Counted from the stretch's first letter, positions 7,460-16,455 are shown. The stretch is DNA of 32,998 bases from Desulfobulbus propionicus (GCA_020720325.1 DYOW01000020.1:1-32998); one strand, 5' to 3'. The notes: generated by a model not told the origin, from the letters alone. Program-made: numbers and translations.

Positions 7460-8277
7460 TGCATAAAAAACGCGTTATTACAGCGCTCATTGCAGCGCCC
7501 TTACTTTTTCTAACCCTCTGGTTTGGAAATTCTGCTTTTTTTCTTTTGTTAACTGCCATTGTTGGAATCCTCTGCCTTGCAGAATATTTTTTTATGACCT
7601 TTAAGTTTGGAGTGGCGCGTTTTCTGGGAATTTTTATGGGTTTCTTACCCATAGCGTTTTCAATTTCATTTAATAATCCTGAAAAGGGACTTTTTACAGG
7701 GCTTACAATGGGACTTGTTATAAGCGCCATGTTTTTCCTGCTTACCTTTGATTATTGGGATGACGCGCTGGCAAGCTGGGGCAAAATGATCCTTGGAATT
7801 TCATACGTGGGTTTTTGCATAGCCCATATCCCACTTATATACATCCTGCCTTTTGGGAAAAAATGGATTGTTTTTCTTTTTGTTGTAATTTTTGCAGGAG
7901 ATATAGGCGCATACTACGTGGGACATGCAATGGGCGTAAAAAAGTTAAGCCCTAAAATAAGCCAGGGTAAAACTGTTGAAGGGGCTATTGGTGGTCTTGC
8001 ATGTAATTTAATAGCAGGCATGATAATATGGTTTTTCTTTTTTGAAAAATTAAATCCGTGGTTTGTTATGGGAATATCAACTATAATAGGCGCTGTGGGA
8101 CAAATTGGCGATCTTGCCGAATCAATTGTAAAAAGGACCGCAGGTGTCAAAGATTCAGGTATGCTACTTCCCGGACACGGAGGTGTCTTTGACAGGATAG
8201 ATGCCCTGATATTTGCATCCCCGGCGCTCTACTGGTTTTTGCAATTTTTTGACAAATGGAGGATATCATTAGGATAA
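7459..8277 (+). CDS. cdsA: Phosphatidate cytidylyltransferase (CDP-diglyceride synthase)
   Basis: Integral membrane enzyme that makes CDP-diacylglycerol from phosphatidic acid and CTP, the branch point for phospholipids. The 272-residue protein has about eight hydrophobic segments and the C-terminal CDS signature, recognisable as SIVKRTAGVKDSGMLLPGHGGVFDRIDALIFASP (about residues 221-254), with the conserved metal-binding Asp residues. Upstream, AGDIGAYYVGHAMGVKKLSPKISQGKTVEGAIGG (about 140-175) is also typical. It overlaps uppS by 1 nt and dxr by 22 nt, consistent with one transcript. Confidence 0.95.
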   Translation: MHKKRVITALIAAPLLFLTLWFGNSAFFLLLTAIVGILCLAEYFFMTFKFGVARFLGIFMGFLPIAFSISFNNPEKGLFTGLTMGLVISAMFFLLTFDYWDDALASWGKMILGISYVGFCIAHIPLIYILPFGKKWIVFLFVVIFAGDIGAYYVGHAMGVKKLSPKISQGKTVEGAIGGLACNLIAGMIIWFFFFEKLNPWFVMGISTIIGAVGQIGDLAESIVKRTAGVKDSGMLLPGHGGVFDRIDALIFASPALYWFLQFFDKWRISLG

Positions 8278-9446
8278 CACCAAAAAATATCTCAATTCTT
8301 GGTTCTACCGGCTCAATAGGAAAGGCAACCCTTGATGTGGTTAGGCAATCAAAAGGCAAAATTAAGGTAAGTGGGTTGGCTGGCGGAAAAAATATAGAAA
8401 CCATTAAAGAACAAGTCAGACTCTATGAACCCGAAATTGTCTCTGTTGCAAACCCCGAACTTGCAAATCAGTTAAAAAAAGACCTTAACGGAATGAATAT
8501 CAGGATAGTTGAAGGCAAGGAAGGCTGTGTCGAGGTGGCAACCCTTCCGTCTGTTGAGCTTGTTGTATCTGCTATTTCCGGCGCAATAGGCTTAATTCCA
8601 ACCTATTATGCCCTGCTTTCAGGCAAAAATGTTGCCCTTGCCAATAAAGAATCCATGGTGACCGCAGGCCAGCTCCTTAAAAACATTGCAAAAGAAAAAA
8701 ACACCCTTATTATCCCTGTTGACAGCGAACATAATGCTGTTTTTCAATGTCTTCATAATAAAGATTTGGATTATCTTGATAAAATTATACTCACAGCCTC
8801 AGGCGGGCCATTCTTAAATTATTCTATTGATAAACTAAAAAATGTGACTGTTAAAGATGCAATAAATCATCCTAACTGGTCAATGGGCAGGAAAATTTCA
8901 GTGGATTCCGCCACAATGATGAATAAAGGACTTGAGATAATTGAGGCAATGCGGCTTTTTGATATGCCCCTTGAAAAAATTGATGTGCTTATACACCCTC
9001 AAAGTATTGTTCATGCGATGGTTCGTTTCATAGATGGTTCACATATCGCACACCTTGGAGTAAGCGATATGCGCATCCCTATAAGCCACGCCCTTTCATA
9101 TCCCGAAAGAATTCCCGTTGTCACAAAGGAACTTAACCTTGCGACAATAGGCGCATTAAATTTTATGAAACCCGATACAGATAAATTTCCATGTTTAAGA
9201 CTTGCTATTGAGGCTGCAAAAAAAGGGAAAAATGCGCCGGTAATATTAAATGCTGCGAATGAGATCGCAGTTGATTTTTTTCTTGATGGAAAAATTCATT
9301 TTACCGATATAGCCCTTGTAGTTGAAAAAACCATTGAGAATGTCAATATTGATAATATAGAAAATCTGGATGATGTGATGCATTGGGACTCCATGGCGAG
9401 ACTTTCTGCCACCAACATTATCTATGAAAAATTTTTGAATAATTAA
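8256..9446 (+). CDS. dxr: 1-deoxy-D-xylulose 5-phosphate reductoisomerase
   Basis: Second enzyme of the MEP isoprenoid pathway: rearranges and reduces DXP to MEP with NADPH and a divalent metal. Motifs: NADPH site ISILGSTGSIGKATLDV near residue 12; NKESMVTAG; the metal-site segment PVDSEHNAVFQC near residue 155; ASGGPFLN; and HPNWSMGRKISVDSATMMNKGLE near residue 205. Length 396 is normal. The ATG at 8256 overlaps the end of cdsA; the only good ribosome site (GGAGG, 8258-8262) lies just inside the frame, so a non-ATG start a few codons later, such as ATT at 8268, cannot be excluded. It supplies precursors for the UppS product, explaining the grouping. Confidence 0.96.
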   Translation: MEDIIRITPKNISILGSTGSIGKATLDVVRQSKGKIKVSGLAGGKNIETIKEQVRLYEPEIVSVANPELANQLKKDLNGMNIRIVEGKEGCVEVATLPSVELVVSAISGAIGLIPTYYALLSGKNVALANKESMVTAGQLLKNIAKEKNTLIIPVDSEHNAVFQCLHNKDLDYLDKIILTASGGPFLNYSIDKLKNVTVKDAINHPNWSMGRKISVDSATMMNKGLEIIEAMRLFDMPLEKIDVLIHPQSIVHAMVRFIDGSHIAHLGVSDMRIPISHALSYPERIPVVTKELNLATIGALNFMKPDTDKFPCLRLAIEAAKKGKNAPVILNAANEIAVDFFLDGKIHFTDIALVVEKTIENVNIDNIENLDDVMHWDSMARLSATNIIYEKFLNN

Positions 9447-9463
9447 CTTAGGAGATTTATTTA

Positions 9464-10552
9464 ATGACAACTGCTATAGCGTTTTTGATTGTGCTAAGTG
9501 TTCTTATCTTTGTGCATGAATTCGGGCATTTTATTATGGCAAGATTTATGGGGGTCAGGGTTCTGACATTTTCTTTTGGATTTGGCCCAAGAATCTGGGG
9601 AGTAAAAAAAGGCGACACTGATTACTGCCTTTCTTTGTTTCCGCTTGGGGGATTTGTTAAATTATTCGGAGATAATCCTGAGGATGAAATTTCTAAGGAA
9701 GAAGAAAAATGGTCTTTTACACATAAGCCTGTTTGGCGCAGGGCGCTGATTGTCCTTGCAGGCCCGGCATTTAATCTGATTTTTGCATGGTTTGTATTTT
9801 TTCTATTACTCGCAACAGTTGGAAATCCGGTTCATCTTTCTGAAATAGGCGATGTAAATCCTGGATCCCCCGCTCAGCTTGCCGGAATACAAAAGGATGA
9901 CATGGTTATCTCAATTAATGACAAAAAAATCAATGAGTGGGAAGAAATGTCAAAAATTATCAAAAGTGACGGAAGAACGGGGGCTTTGAAGGTAACTGTA
10001 AAAAGAGGCTCTGAAACCATTAATTTTGTTGTGCAGCCCAAAATCCAAAAAATAAAAAATCTCTTTGGCGAAGAAGTTGACAGTCCGGCGCTGGGCATAA
10101 CCTCAAAGGGCGCCGTAAAAATAGAAAAGATTAATCCCTTTAATGCGTTTTCTGTTTCCATTAAAAAATTTATCGAGCTTGTGGATATTACCATTCAGGG
10201 TTTTGTCAAGCTTTTTCAGGGAGTGATCCCGCTTTCCACTCTTGGCGGGCCGGTTCTTATCGCACAGTTGGCTGGAAAACAGATACAATATGGTCTTATA
10301 AGCTTTGTTTCCTTTATTGCAGTGTTAAGCATTAATCTCGGAGTTTTAAATCTTTTACCCATTCCAATTCTTGACGGAGGACACCTTGTTTTTTACATGA
10401 TAGAGGCAATAAGGGGCAAGGCATTATCATTAAAACAAATGGAACTTGCGCAAAAAGTTGGCATGGCAATACTTGGACTTTTGATGATAATTGTATTTTA
10501 CAATGATATCGCAAGGTTAATAGGGATATTGCCACCTTTGACACCGCCGTAA
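9464..10552 (+). CDS. rseP: RIP metalloprotease RseP (site-2 protease)
   Basis: Membrane-embedded zinc protease that cuts transmembrane anti-sigma factors and leftover signal peptides. The zinc motif HEFGH is at residues 18-22 in the first membrane segment; a PDZ domain occupies about 115-195 (begins EIGDVNPGSPAQLAGI); the third active-site motif NLLPIPILDGGH follows near residue 298; the C-terminus is hydrophobic. Length 362 fits the single-PDZ form, shorter than E. coli RseP, which has two PDZ domains. AGGAG at 9450-9454 sets the ATG. It lies 17 nt after dxr, the conserved neighbour. Confidence 0.95.
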   Translation: MTTAIAFLIVLSVLIFVHEFGHFIMARFMGVRVLTFSFGFGPRIWGVKKGDTDYCLSLFPLGGFVKLFGDNPEDEISKEEEKWSFTHKPVWRRALIVLAGPAFNLIFAWFVFFLLLATVGNPVHLSEIGDVNPGSPAQLAGIQKDDMVISINDKKINEWEEMSKIIKSDGRTGALKVTVKRGSETINFVVQPKIQKIKNLFGEEVDSPALGITSKGAVKIEKINPFNAFSVSIKKFIELVDITIQGFVKLFQGVIPLSTLGGPVLIAQLAGKQIQYGLISFVSFIAVLSINLGVLNLLPIPILDGGHLVFYMIEAIRGKALSLKQMELAQKVGMAILGLLMIIVFYNDIARLIGILPPLTPP

Positions 10553-10558
10553 TCATAA

Positions 10559-11287
10559 ATGATTATCCTTGCCATTGAAACCACAGCCAAAATGGGAGGA
10601 ATTTCCATTATTAGAAACGGGGAAATCCTTGCGGAAATCATGCATGCCGGCGCGGAGACATATTGCGTCCGCCTTTTACCTGATATTGAAAAAATCTTTG
10701 CTTCCCTTGACATTTCATGGAAAGACCTTTCAGGTGTGGCTGTTAGTTTGGGTCCCGGGAGTTTTACCGGATTAAGGATTGGAATTGCCACTGCAAAAGC
10801 AATTGCCTTTAGCCTTGACATACCCATTCTTGGAATCCCAACCCTTGATGCCCTTGCAACGAATATCACAGCCTGCTCTGATTTATTAATCTGCCCTGTG
10901 ATTGATGCAAGAAAAGAACAGATTTATACTGCTATTTACACATATAAAAAAAATGAATTAACCAAAATAACCTCTTATATGGCAATAAAACCCCTTGAAT
11001 TTATTCAGACTCTTTCTGGAAAAAATGAATCTATATGTTTTCTTGGGGATGGATTAATAAGATACAACGAAATATTTGATTCTTTTTTTCAAAAAACAAG
11101 ATGCTTTGCCGCTGCGAAAAATCTTAATTACGTCAAGGCATCAAATATAGCCTTTCTTGCTGCTTTAAGGTTAAAAAAAGGACAGAAAGACGATCCTCTC
11201 ACGCTTCAGCCAATATATATAAGACCATCGGACGCTGAGGTAAAAAAATTGTTTCCTGATAAAGATTCTCCAATTTTTTACGAATAA
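10559..11287 (+). CDS. tsaB: tRNA t6A37 threonylcarbamoyltransferase complex subunit TsaB
   Basis: ASKHA-fold partner of TsaD and TsaE in making N6-threonylcarbamoyladenosine at position 37 of ANN-decoding tRNAs; TsaB is a scaffold with no independent activity. It begins MIILAIETTAKMGGISII, has the dimer-contact signature LGPGSFTGLRIGIATAKAIAFSLDIPI near residue 65-90, and ends LQPIYIRPSDAE as in the family. Length 242 is normal. It starts 6 nt after the rseP stop and closes the run begun by rpsB. The 80-nt AT-rich gap after it suggests the block ends here. Confidence 0.94.
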   Translation: MIILAIETTAKMGGISIIRNGEILAEIMHAGAETYCVRLLPDIEKIFASLDISWKDLSGVAVSLGPGSFTGLRIGIATAKAIAFSLDIPILGIPTLDALATNITACSDLLICPVIDARKEQIYTAIYTYKKNELTKITSYMAIKPLEFIQTLSGKNESICFLGDGLIRYNEIFDSFFQKTRCFAAAKNLNYVKASNIAFLAALRLKKGQKDDPLTLQPIYIRPSDAEVKKLFPDKDSPIFYE

Positions 11288-11367
11288 ATATATTAAATAT
11301 ATTGATAATTTCACAATCAGGAATTATATTTAATTTGTAAAGGCATATCTAAAATAACGGAAAAAAA

Positions 11368-12081
11368 ATGATATTAAGGGTAAATAACACATATAACCCG
11401 GTATCAAACGGTAATAGTTCATATTATGGGACTAAGAGAACAAATCCGTCCAATCCCCAAAAAAATACCTCTGAAAATTCAAATAATAATAAAAATTCTG
11501 TCTCCCAAACAAATAATTCCAGCGATAACTCTGTTGCAAAGAATCAATTAGTAAAGTCTTCTACAGAATCAACCCAAAAAGCTAAAATACAGGAGGTAGT
11601 CACCAAACTTCTTGCAAGGCAAAACAGTGTGATTGCCCATGAAGCAGCCCATAAAGCAGTGGGAGGCTCACTTGCAGGCCCCCCATCATTTCAATATACT
11701 CAGGGTCCTGATGGCAATGCTTACATATCCGGCGGCGAGGTCCCGATAGACATGTCCGAGGGCAAGACACCTCAGGATACAATAAGCAAAATGCAGCAGG
11801 TCATCGCCGCAGCCCTTGCCCCTGCCGACCCTTCCCCGCAGGATTATAAGGTTGCCGCTACAGCAAGTCAGATTCAAGCATCAGCAAGAAACCAACTTCT
11901 TTCTGAAACTAATGAAAGACTTAAACAAAATACTGCGAGCAAAGAGGGAGAAAATAGTGTCACAAAAAATAATGCAAAAGAAAACAATAATAGCACAAAC
12001 TCTCAGGCTATCAAACAATACAATAATGTTCAAAACGCCACTTCCTTTTATTCTTCAAAAAATCTAATTGGTATCGGATAA
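11368..12081 (+). CDS. SprA-related family putative metalloprotease
   Basis: A 237-residue protein with a disordered Asn/Ser-rich N-terminus (1-75) and a conserved core at about 80-175. The core contains NSVIAHEAAHKAVGG with HEAAH at 91-95, a zinc-protease-type HExxH, followed by GPDGNAYISGGEVPIDMS and an Ala-rich helical part (MQQVIAAALAPADPSPQDYKVAA). This order is that of the SprA-related family, named by a distant link to a regulatory protein; catalysis has not been established as far as I know. No signal peptide is seen. The C-terminal 60 residues are again low complexity. It stands after tsaB and 3 nt before a glycosyltransferase. The ribosome site is weak (CGGA shortly before the ATG). 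Confidence 0.82.
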   Translation: MILRVNNTYNPVSNGNSSYYGTKRTNPSNPQKNTSENSNNNKNSVSQTNNSSDNSVAKNQLVKSSTESTQKAKIQEVVTKLLARQNSVIAHEAAHKAVGGSLAGPPSFQYTQGPDGNAYISGGEVPIDMSEGKTPQDTISKMQQVIAAALAPADPSPQDYKVAATASQIQASARNQLLSETNERLKQNTASKEGENSVTKNNAKENNNSTNSQAIKQYNNVQNATSFYSSKNLIGIG

Positions 12082-12084
12082 TAA

Positions 12085-13206
12085 TTGAAATCCCGCCTGA
12101 TTTTTTTTATACCTACCCTTGCCGGAGGCGGAGCAGAAAGAGTGGCGTCATATCTTATTCCATATTTAAACAACCATTTTGATTTGCTTGTGGCGCTTAT
12201 TGAAAAAAAAATTGACTACAGCATACCTGACACCCTAAAAATACGTTTCCTATCAGAAAAAAACCTCAATTTAACAGGGCATATTTCAAATTTTCCCTTA
12301 CATTTATCAAAATTTATAAGTATAATCAGGGAATTTAAGCCGGATGCTGTATTAAGCTTTATGGAACAGGCAAATATAATTAATATTTTATCTTCTTTTG
12401 CAGGTAAACATAAAACCATTATTTCCCAGCGGACAAACCCCATAAAACAATATGAAAACAAAGGCTTGTTGGGCAAAATTATTAAATTTCTCTCAAAAAC
12501 TCTTTATAAAAAGGCAGATAAAATTTTATCAGTGTCTCAGGGAATAAAGAACAAACTTGCAGAACACTATGATATCAGGGAAAAAAATATTTTTGTTATA
12601 CCAAATCCTGTGCTAATCAACCCAAATGAAGGAGAAAACATTTCAAAAAACCTGCCGGATAACAAGCCTTATATACTTAATGTGGGAAGGCTTGATATAA
12701 AAACAAAAGGACTTGATGTTCTTTTAAGGGCTTTTTTAATAATTAGCAAGACATATCCTGATATTTATCTAGTTATTGTGGGAGACGGAAAGGACAGGGA
12801 AAATATTATTAATCTTGCCAAATCACTTCAAATAGCAGAAAAAGTTATACTTGCAGGATGGCAAAAAAATCCCTTCCAATATATGAAAGATGCAGAATTA
12901 TTTATATTATCCTCAAATTATGAGGGATGGCCAAATGTCATTATTGAGGCAATGGCGCAGGGCTGTCCCGTAATTGCAACTGACTGCGAAACAGGCCCAA
13001 AGGAAATTATAAAAGGCAATGAATTTGGAATACTTGCTCCAGTAAACAACTCTGAAGAAATCGCAAGGGCGGCATTACGGATTTTAAGCGATAAAAATCT
13101 TAAAGAATATTACAAGGAAATGGGAATAAAAAGGGCAAGTGAATTTGATATTGAAATAATCGGTAAAAACTATGAGGATGTCATTAAAAGTGTTATATCA
13201 CAATAG
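12085..13206 (+). CDS. Glycosyltransferase family 4 protein
   Basis: A 373-residue GT-B retaining glycosyltransferase. The N-terminus FFIPTLAGGGAERVASYL is the nucleotide-sugar/acceptor loop typical of the GalNAc/Gal-type GT4 enzymes (PglH- or WbpY-like). The C-terminal domain has YILNVGRLDIKTKGLDVLLRAF near residue 195, VIVGDGKDRE, and SSNYEGWPNVIIEAMAQGCPVIATDCETGPKEII with the E-x7-E catalytic motif. The start is TTG at 12085, 3 nt after the previous stop; no ATG occurs before the conserved N-terminal motif, so a TTG start is nearly forced. Probably takes part in O-antigen, capsule or glycoprotein oligosaccharide assembly; the exact sugar is unknown. Confidence 0.9.
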   Translation: MKSRLIFFIPTLAGGGAERVASYLIPYLNNHFDLLVALIEKKIDYSIPDTLKIRFLSEKNLNLTGHISNFPLHLSKFISIIREFKPDAVLSFMEQANIINILSSFAGKHKTIISQRTNPIKQYENKGLLGKIIKFLSKTLYKKADKILSVSQGIKNKLAEHYDIREKNIFVIPNPVLINPNEGENISKNLPDNKPYILNVGRLDIKTKGLDVLLRAFLIISKTYPDIYLVIVGDGKDRENIINLAKSLQIAEKVILAGWQKNPFQYMKDAELFILSSNYEGWPNVIIEAMAQGCPVIATDCETGPKEIIKGNEFGILAPVNNSEEIARAALRILSDKNLKEYYKEMGIKRASEFDIEIIGKNYEDVIKSVISQ

Positions 13207-13267
13207 GTTATTGTTTTTTGCATAAAATTTCCTTTATTTTTTTTAAATCAAAAAAAACAATGATTTT

Positions 13268-13299
13268 TTCGATAAAAATGTTATTATATTTATTATAAT
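13268..13299 (+). promoter_or_regulatory. Possible promoter of the kinase-UspA pair
   Basis: The 147-nt gap after the glycosyltransferase holds a perfect TATAAT at 13294-13299, 55 nt before the kinase ATG. The -35 region (TTCGAT around 13268) is poor. The gap and the fresh, strong ribosome site support a new transcript; the exact promoter is uncertain. Confidence 0.28.
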
Positions 13300-13353
13300 C
13301 ATCTGATAAAGCTGTTAAATATCTCCATAATTTTATTAAGGAGCCTTTACATA

Positions 13354-14316
13354 ATGGCAAACAATGTCAAAGAGCTTGTCACAAAGTTAAGACCAACGCT
13401 AAGTCTTGCAAGATATGGGAAAATCTTTACAGATACCACTGATTTTTCAAATATTGACCACGGAGATGTGATTAAGATAAATAATCTTCATTATGTCGTT
13501 ATAAGGGATGAAGTTGAAAGAAGCTATGGCATTGAAGACCCAAAATACTGGGTAAAAAGGTGCGTGTGCCTTGAAAACGGCGAAAGATATATTATAAAAC
13601 TTGTTTTTTATGAAAATTTTATCCTGAATCTTGGTGTGTTAAAGATAAAATGCTACAGAAGCCCTGAAAAAGAAGCAAGAATCCTTAACCTCGTAAAAAA
13701 CGACAAACGATTTATGCAGGGCATGCCTTTTAAGGATGAAAAGGGTAATTCAGTCCGGATTATCGAGATTGTTATCGGGAAAAAACTTGATGATTATATA
13801 GCTAAAATAGAGGCTGACCACAGGACATATTTCTTTGAATGTTTCCCGGAAATACTTGAAAAATACATTTACGCATGTGAAGCAATTAATTTTCTGCATG
13901 AAAATAATGAAAAACATGGAGATATAAGAAGAGACCACCTCTGGATAGAATACAAAACCGGTGATTATGTATGGATTGATTTTGACTATACCTTTGATTT
14001 TTATGAAAATCCCTTTGGTCTGGATATTTTTGGTCTGGGAAACCTGCTTGCCTGTTATTTGGGAAAAGGCGAAATTTCAAACATTGACCTTGAAAAGATG
14101 TCACAGACAAAAGAGCTGGATTTTAACATAACCAAAGACGACTATTCCCTGTTATATTCAAACAGAGTATATAACCTTAAACAAATTTACCCCTATATTC
14201 CCGAAAGACTTAACGAAATCCTGATGCATTTTACTGTTGGGTCTGAGGTCTTTTATGAGACAGTTGATGAATTTCTACTGGATTTAAATAAATGTCTGCA
14301 TGAATTAAAAAAATAA
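13354..14316 (+). CDS. Kinase-fold protein (protein/aminoglycoside kinase-like)
   Basis: A 320-residue cytosolic protein with the main motifs of the eukaryotic-like kinase superfamily in order: a candidate ATP-binding Lys82 (RYIIKLV), Glu107 in a helix (SPEKEARIL) to pair with it, the catalytic loop HGDIRRDH at 188-195 in place of HRDLKxxN, and WIDFDYTF at about 208-213 in place of DFG. Asp190 and Asp209 are both kept, so phosphotransfer is plausible; the catalytic-loop Asn is His195. No Gly-rich loop is obvious. HGD and IDFD are closer to the aminoglycoside/choline and LPS kinase-like branches than to classic Hanks kinases. It is followed by a UspA gene 15 nt later, so both are probably one operon. 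AAGGAG at 13338-13343 supports the ATG. Confidence 0.75.
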   Translation: MANNVKELVTKLRPTLSLARYGKIFTDTTDFSNIDHGDVIKINNLHYVVIRDEVERSYGIEDPKYWVKRCVCLENGERYIIKLVFYENFILNLGVLKIKCYRSPEKEARILNLVKNDKRFMQGMPFKDEKGNSVRIIEIVIGKKLDDYIAKIEADHRTYFFECFPEILEKYIYACEAINFLHENNEKHGDIRRDHLWIEYKTGDYVWIDFDYTFDFYENPFGLDIFGLGNLLACYLGKGEISNIDLEKMSQTKELDFNITKDDYSLLYSNRVYNLKQIYPYIPERLNEILMHFTVGSEVFYETVDEFLLDLNKCLHELKK

Positions 14317-14331
14317 AAAAGGAGATAAGAT

Positions 14332-14784
14332 ATGGAAAACAACAAATTGCTGGTCGCAGTTGACACATCCGAAAACTCCGAAAGAGCCATACATTACATA
14401 TCCTACATTTTAAAAAACAGGGATGATTTCCAGATAGGTTTATTATATGTGCATATGCTTCCTGACAAAGACATTTTTCCCGATGAGGAGTCATGGAAGC
14501 TCTGTTGTGCGGAAAGGGAAAGAAAAGGGGATGCTTTCCTGAAAAAATGTGAAAAAACATTATTGGAAAAAGGCTTTAAAAAAGAAAATATCAAACAAAT
14601 TTTTTATTACATGGAAGCAGGCTCTGTTGCTCAGAAAATCCTCGAAATTCAGGAAAAAAACGGTTATGGGACTATTGTCGTGGGAAGAAGAGGTATTTCA
14701 AAGGCAGAGGAATTTCTTTTCGGAAGCGTTTCCAATAAAATCATACATTATGCCAAAAACAGCGCTGTATGGGTTGTAGAGTAA
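14332..14784 (+). CDS. Universal stress protein (UspA family)
   Basis: A 150-residue single-domain Usp protein that should dimerise in the cytoplasm. It begins KLLVAVDTSENSERAI with the ATP-binding Asp, and ends with VVGRRGISKAEEFLFGSVSNKIIHYA, an exact G-x2-G-x9-G-S match (G118, G121, G131, S132), the pattern of the ATP-binding UspFG/MJ0577 type rather than the non-binding UspA type. GGAG at 14321-14324 sets the ATG. Its link to the kinase-like gene upstream and glycogen synthase downstream suggests an energy or starvation response; that is inference. Confidence 0.9.
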   Translation: MENNKLLVAVDTSENSERAIHYISYILKNRDDFQIGLLYVHMLPDKDIFPDEESWKLCCAERERKGDAFLKKCEKTLLEKGFKKENIKQIFYYMEAGSVAQKILEIQEKNGYGTIVVGRRGISKAEEFLFGSVSNKIIHYAKNSAVWVVE

Positions 14785-14830
14785 TTTAGGAGATTTTAAA
14801 TTCTTGGTTTTTTTGTTTTCTGGTTTAATA

Positions 14831-14854
14831 TATAGAGAAAATTCTTTCTCTATA
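14831..14854 (+). promoter_or_regulatory. Perfect 10-bp hairpin upstream of glgA
   Basis: TATAGAGAAA (14831-14840) and TTTCTCTATA (14845-14854) are perfect complements around a 4-nt loop ATTC. It lies between uspA and glgA, ending 16 nt before the glgA ATG, which has no Shine-Dalgarno sequence. No T run follows, so it is not a standard terminator; an operator or mRNA structure is possible. Confidence 0.45.
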
Positions 14855-14870
14855 AACTTATTTAATCCCC

Positions 14871-16430
14871 ATGGAAAAAAACAAAATAAAAAATATCTGT
14901 ATGCTCACAAGGGAGTACGGCAGCATTGCCGGCGCAGGCGGAGTTAAAGATGTTGTGCCGGAGCTTTCTGAGTCCTTTATTCATCTTGGTTTTAAAGTTG
15001 ATGTCATTATGCCGTGTTATGGTTTTATTGACCCGGTTGAAAAAGGTTTTTCTTCTCTTGAGGGTGAATTTGAAGTTGATATGAACTACAAAGACAGGGA
15101 ACGGCGGGAAAAAATAACCTTTTATGAAAAAAATGAAAACAGCATAAACATAATTCTTGTAAGCTCAAAGAGATTTTCAGAAAAAAACGGTGTTTATTCC
15201 TACACAGCCATTGATGAGGAAAAAAATCCATCTCATCCAAAAGGTGGAGGACATTACGACTACTTCCCAATGAATGTGCTTCTTCAAAAGGCTGCTCTTA
15301 TCTATTATCTTTCTCAGCATAAAAAGCCGGATATATTCCACTGCCATGACGGACATACTGCTCTTTTGCCTGCAATTATGAGAGAACTTGAGGGTTTCAG
15401 GGTATATTTCAGGGATTCATGCAGCCTTATCACCATTCATAACGCTGGCAAAGGCTACCATCAGGAAATTATGGACATATCCTTTGCAAAGGCAAACACT
15501 GGTCTTCCCAAGCGCCTCATTGACAAATCAATCTTAGCAAAGGCATTCGACCCTTTTATTGCAGGTGCATATTACTGCCCTATAAATACAGTCAGCGAAA
15601 ATTATGCAAGGGAACTCCGGGAAACACCCCTTGACGAGCTAACAGGCTGGCTTGGACACACCCTCAAGGCAAAGGGCATAACAATAGATGGAATTACAAA
15701 CGGCATAAATCCAAATAATTTTAATCCCAAAAATCCCGAAAAATTAGGTCTTGATGTTGCTTTTGACCCTTTAAATGGTGATTTTAATGGCAAATATCAT
15801 GCAAGAAATAAAATCTATAATATTTTAAGGGAAAACAGCGCATTAAAAATATTCGGAAATCTTTATGAATCACAATCCCCTATCCTTACTGTTATAAGCC
15901 GTCTTACAAAGCAAAAAGGCATTGAGGTTCTTGTGGACGCATTGACAAGTCTTTTTAGAACAGATTTTCAGATTATCATCCTTGGGGAAGGGACAAAGGA
16001 TATTGAAGAACATATTAAAAACCTTGTTCAAAACCCATCGCTTAACGGTAGGGCAGCATTTATTGCCGACTATAACCCTGAGCTTTCAAACCTTATCTAT
16101 GCGACAGGGGATTTTTTTATTATTCCTTCTTTATATGAACCATGCGGACTAACTGACTTTAAGGCGCAGCTTGTGGGCAATCTCCCAATAGTAAGGGAAA
16201 CAGGCGGTCTTGTAAAGGTTATTGACGGATTTAACGGGTTTTCATATAAAAATCAAAATGCGCAGGAATTAAGGGAGGTTATTGCAAGGGCAATTGAAAC
16301 CTATAAAAATTCTCCTGATACAATTCACAGGATGAGGGTTGACGCTGTAAAAAATATCTATGAAAATTATACATGGGAAAAGGTTGCAATAAAATACCTG
16401 GCTTTATATGAAAAGGCAATGGAATTTTAA
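14871..16430 (+). CDS. glgA: Glycogen/starch synthase, GT5 (GlgA-like)
   Basis: A 519-residue GT-B enzyme that would extend alpha-1,4-glucan from ADP- or UDP-glucose. The GT5 N-terminal domain has CHDGHTALLPAIM near residue 160 and the TIHNAGKGYHQE segment; the C-terminal domain has VISRLTKQKGIEVLVDAL near residue 345 and IPSLYEPCGLTDFKAQLVGNLPIVRETGGLV near 420, the GlgA signature. Length is a little above the usual 480. Odd: the classic N-terminal KTGGL motif is AGAGGV here, with the donor-binding Lys replaced by Gly21, so the donor may differ from bacterial ADP-glucose. The ATG at 14871 has no visible ribosome site. Neighbours are UspA upstream and a toxin-antitoxin pair downstream; no other glycogen gene is in view. 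Confidence 0.85.
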   Translation: MEKNKIKNICMLTREYGSIAGAGGVKDVVPELSESFIHLGFKVDVIMPCYGFIDPVEKGFSSLEGEFEVDMNYKDRERREKITFYEKNENSINIILVSSKRFSEKNGVYSYTAIDEEKNPSHPKGGGHYDYFPMNVLLQKAALIYYLSQHKKPDIFHCHDGHTALLPAIMRELEGFRVYFRDSCSLITIHNAGKGYHQEIMDISFAKANTGLPKRLIDKSILAKAFDPFIAGAYYCPINTVSENYARELRETPLDELTGWLGHTLKAKGITIDGITNGINPNNFNPKNPEKLGLDVAFDPLNGDFNGKYHARNKIYNILRENSALKIFGNLYESQSPILTVISRLTKQKGIEVLVDALTSLFRTDFQIIILGEGTKDIEEHIKNLVQNPSLNGRAAFIADYNPELSNLIYATGDFFIIPSLYEPCGLTDFKAQLVGNLPIVRETGGLVKVIDGFNGFSYKNQNAQELREVIARAIETYKNSPDTIHRMRVDAVKNIYENYTWEKVAIKYLALYEKAMEF

Positions 16431-16455
16431 AAATATTTAAATTTAAGGTGTTATT

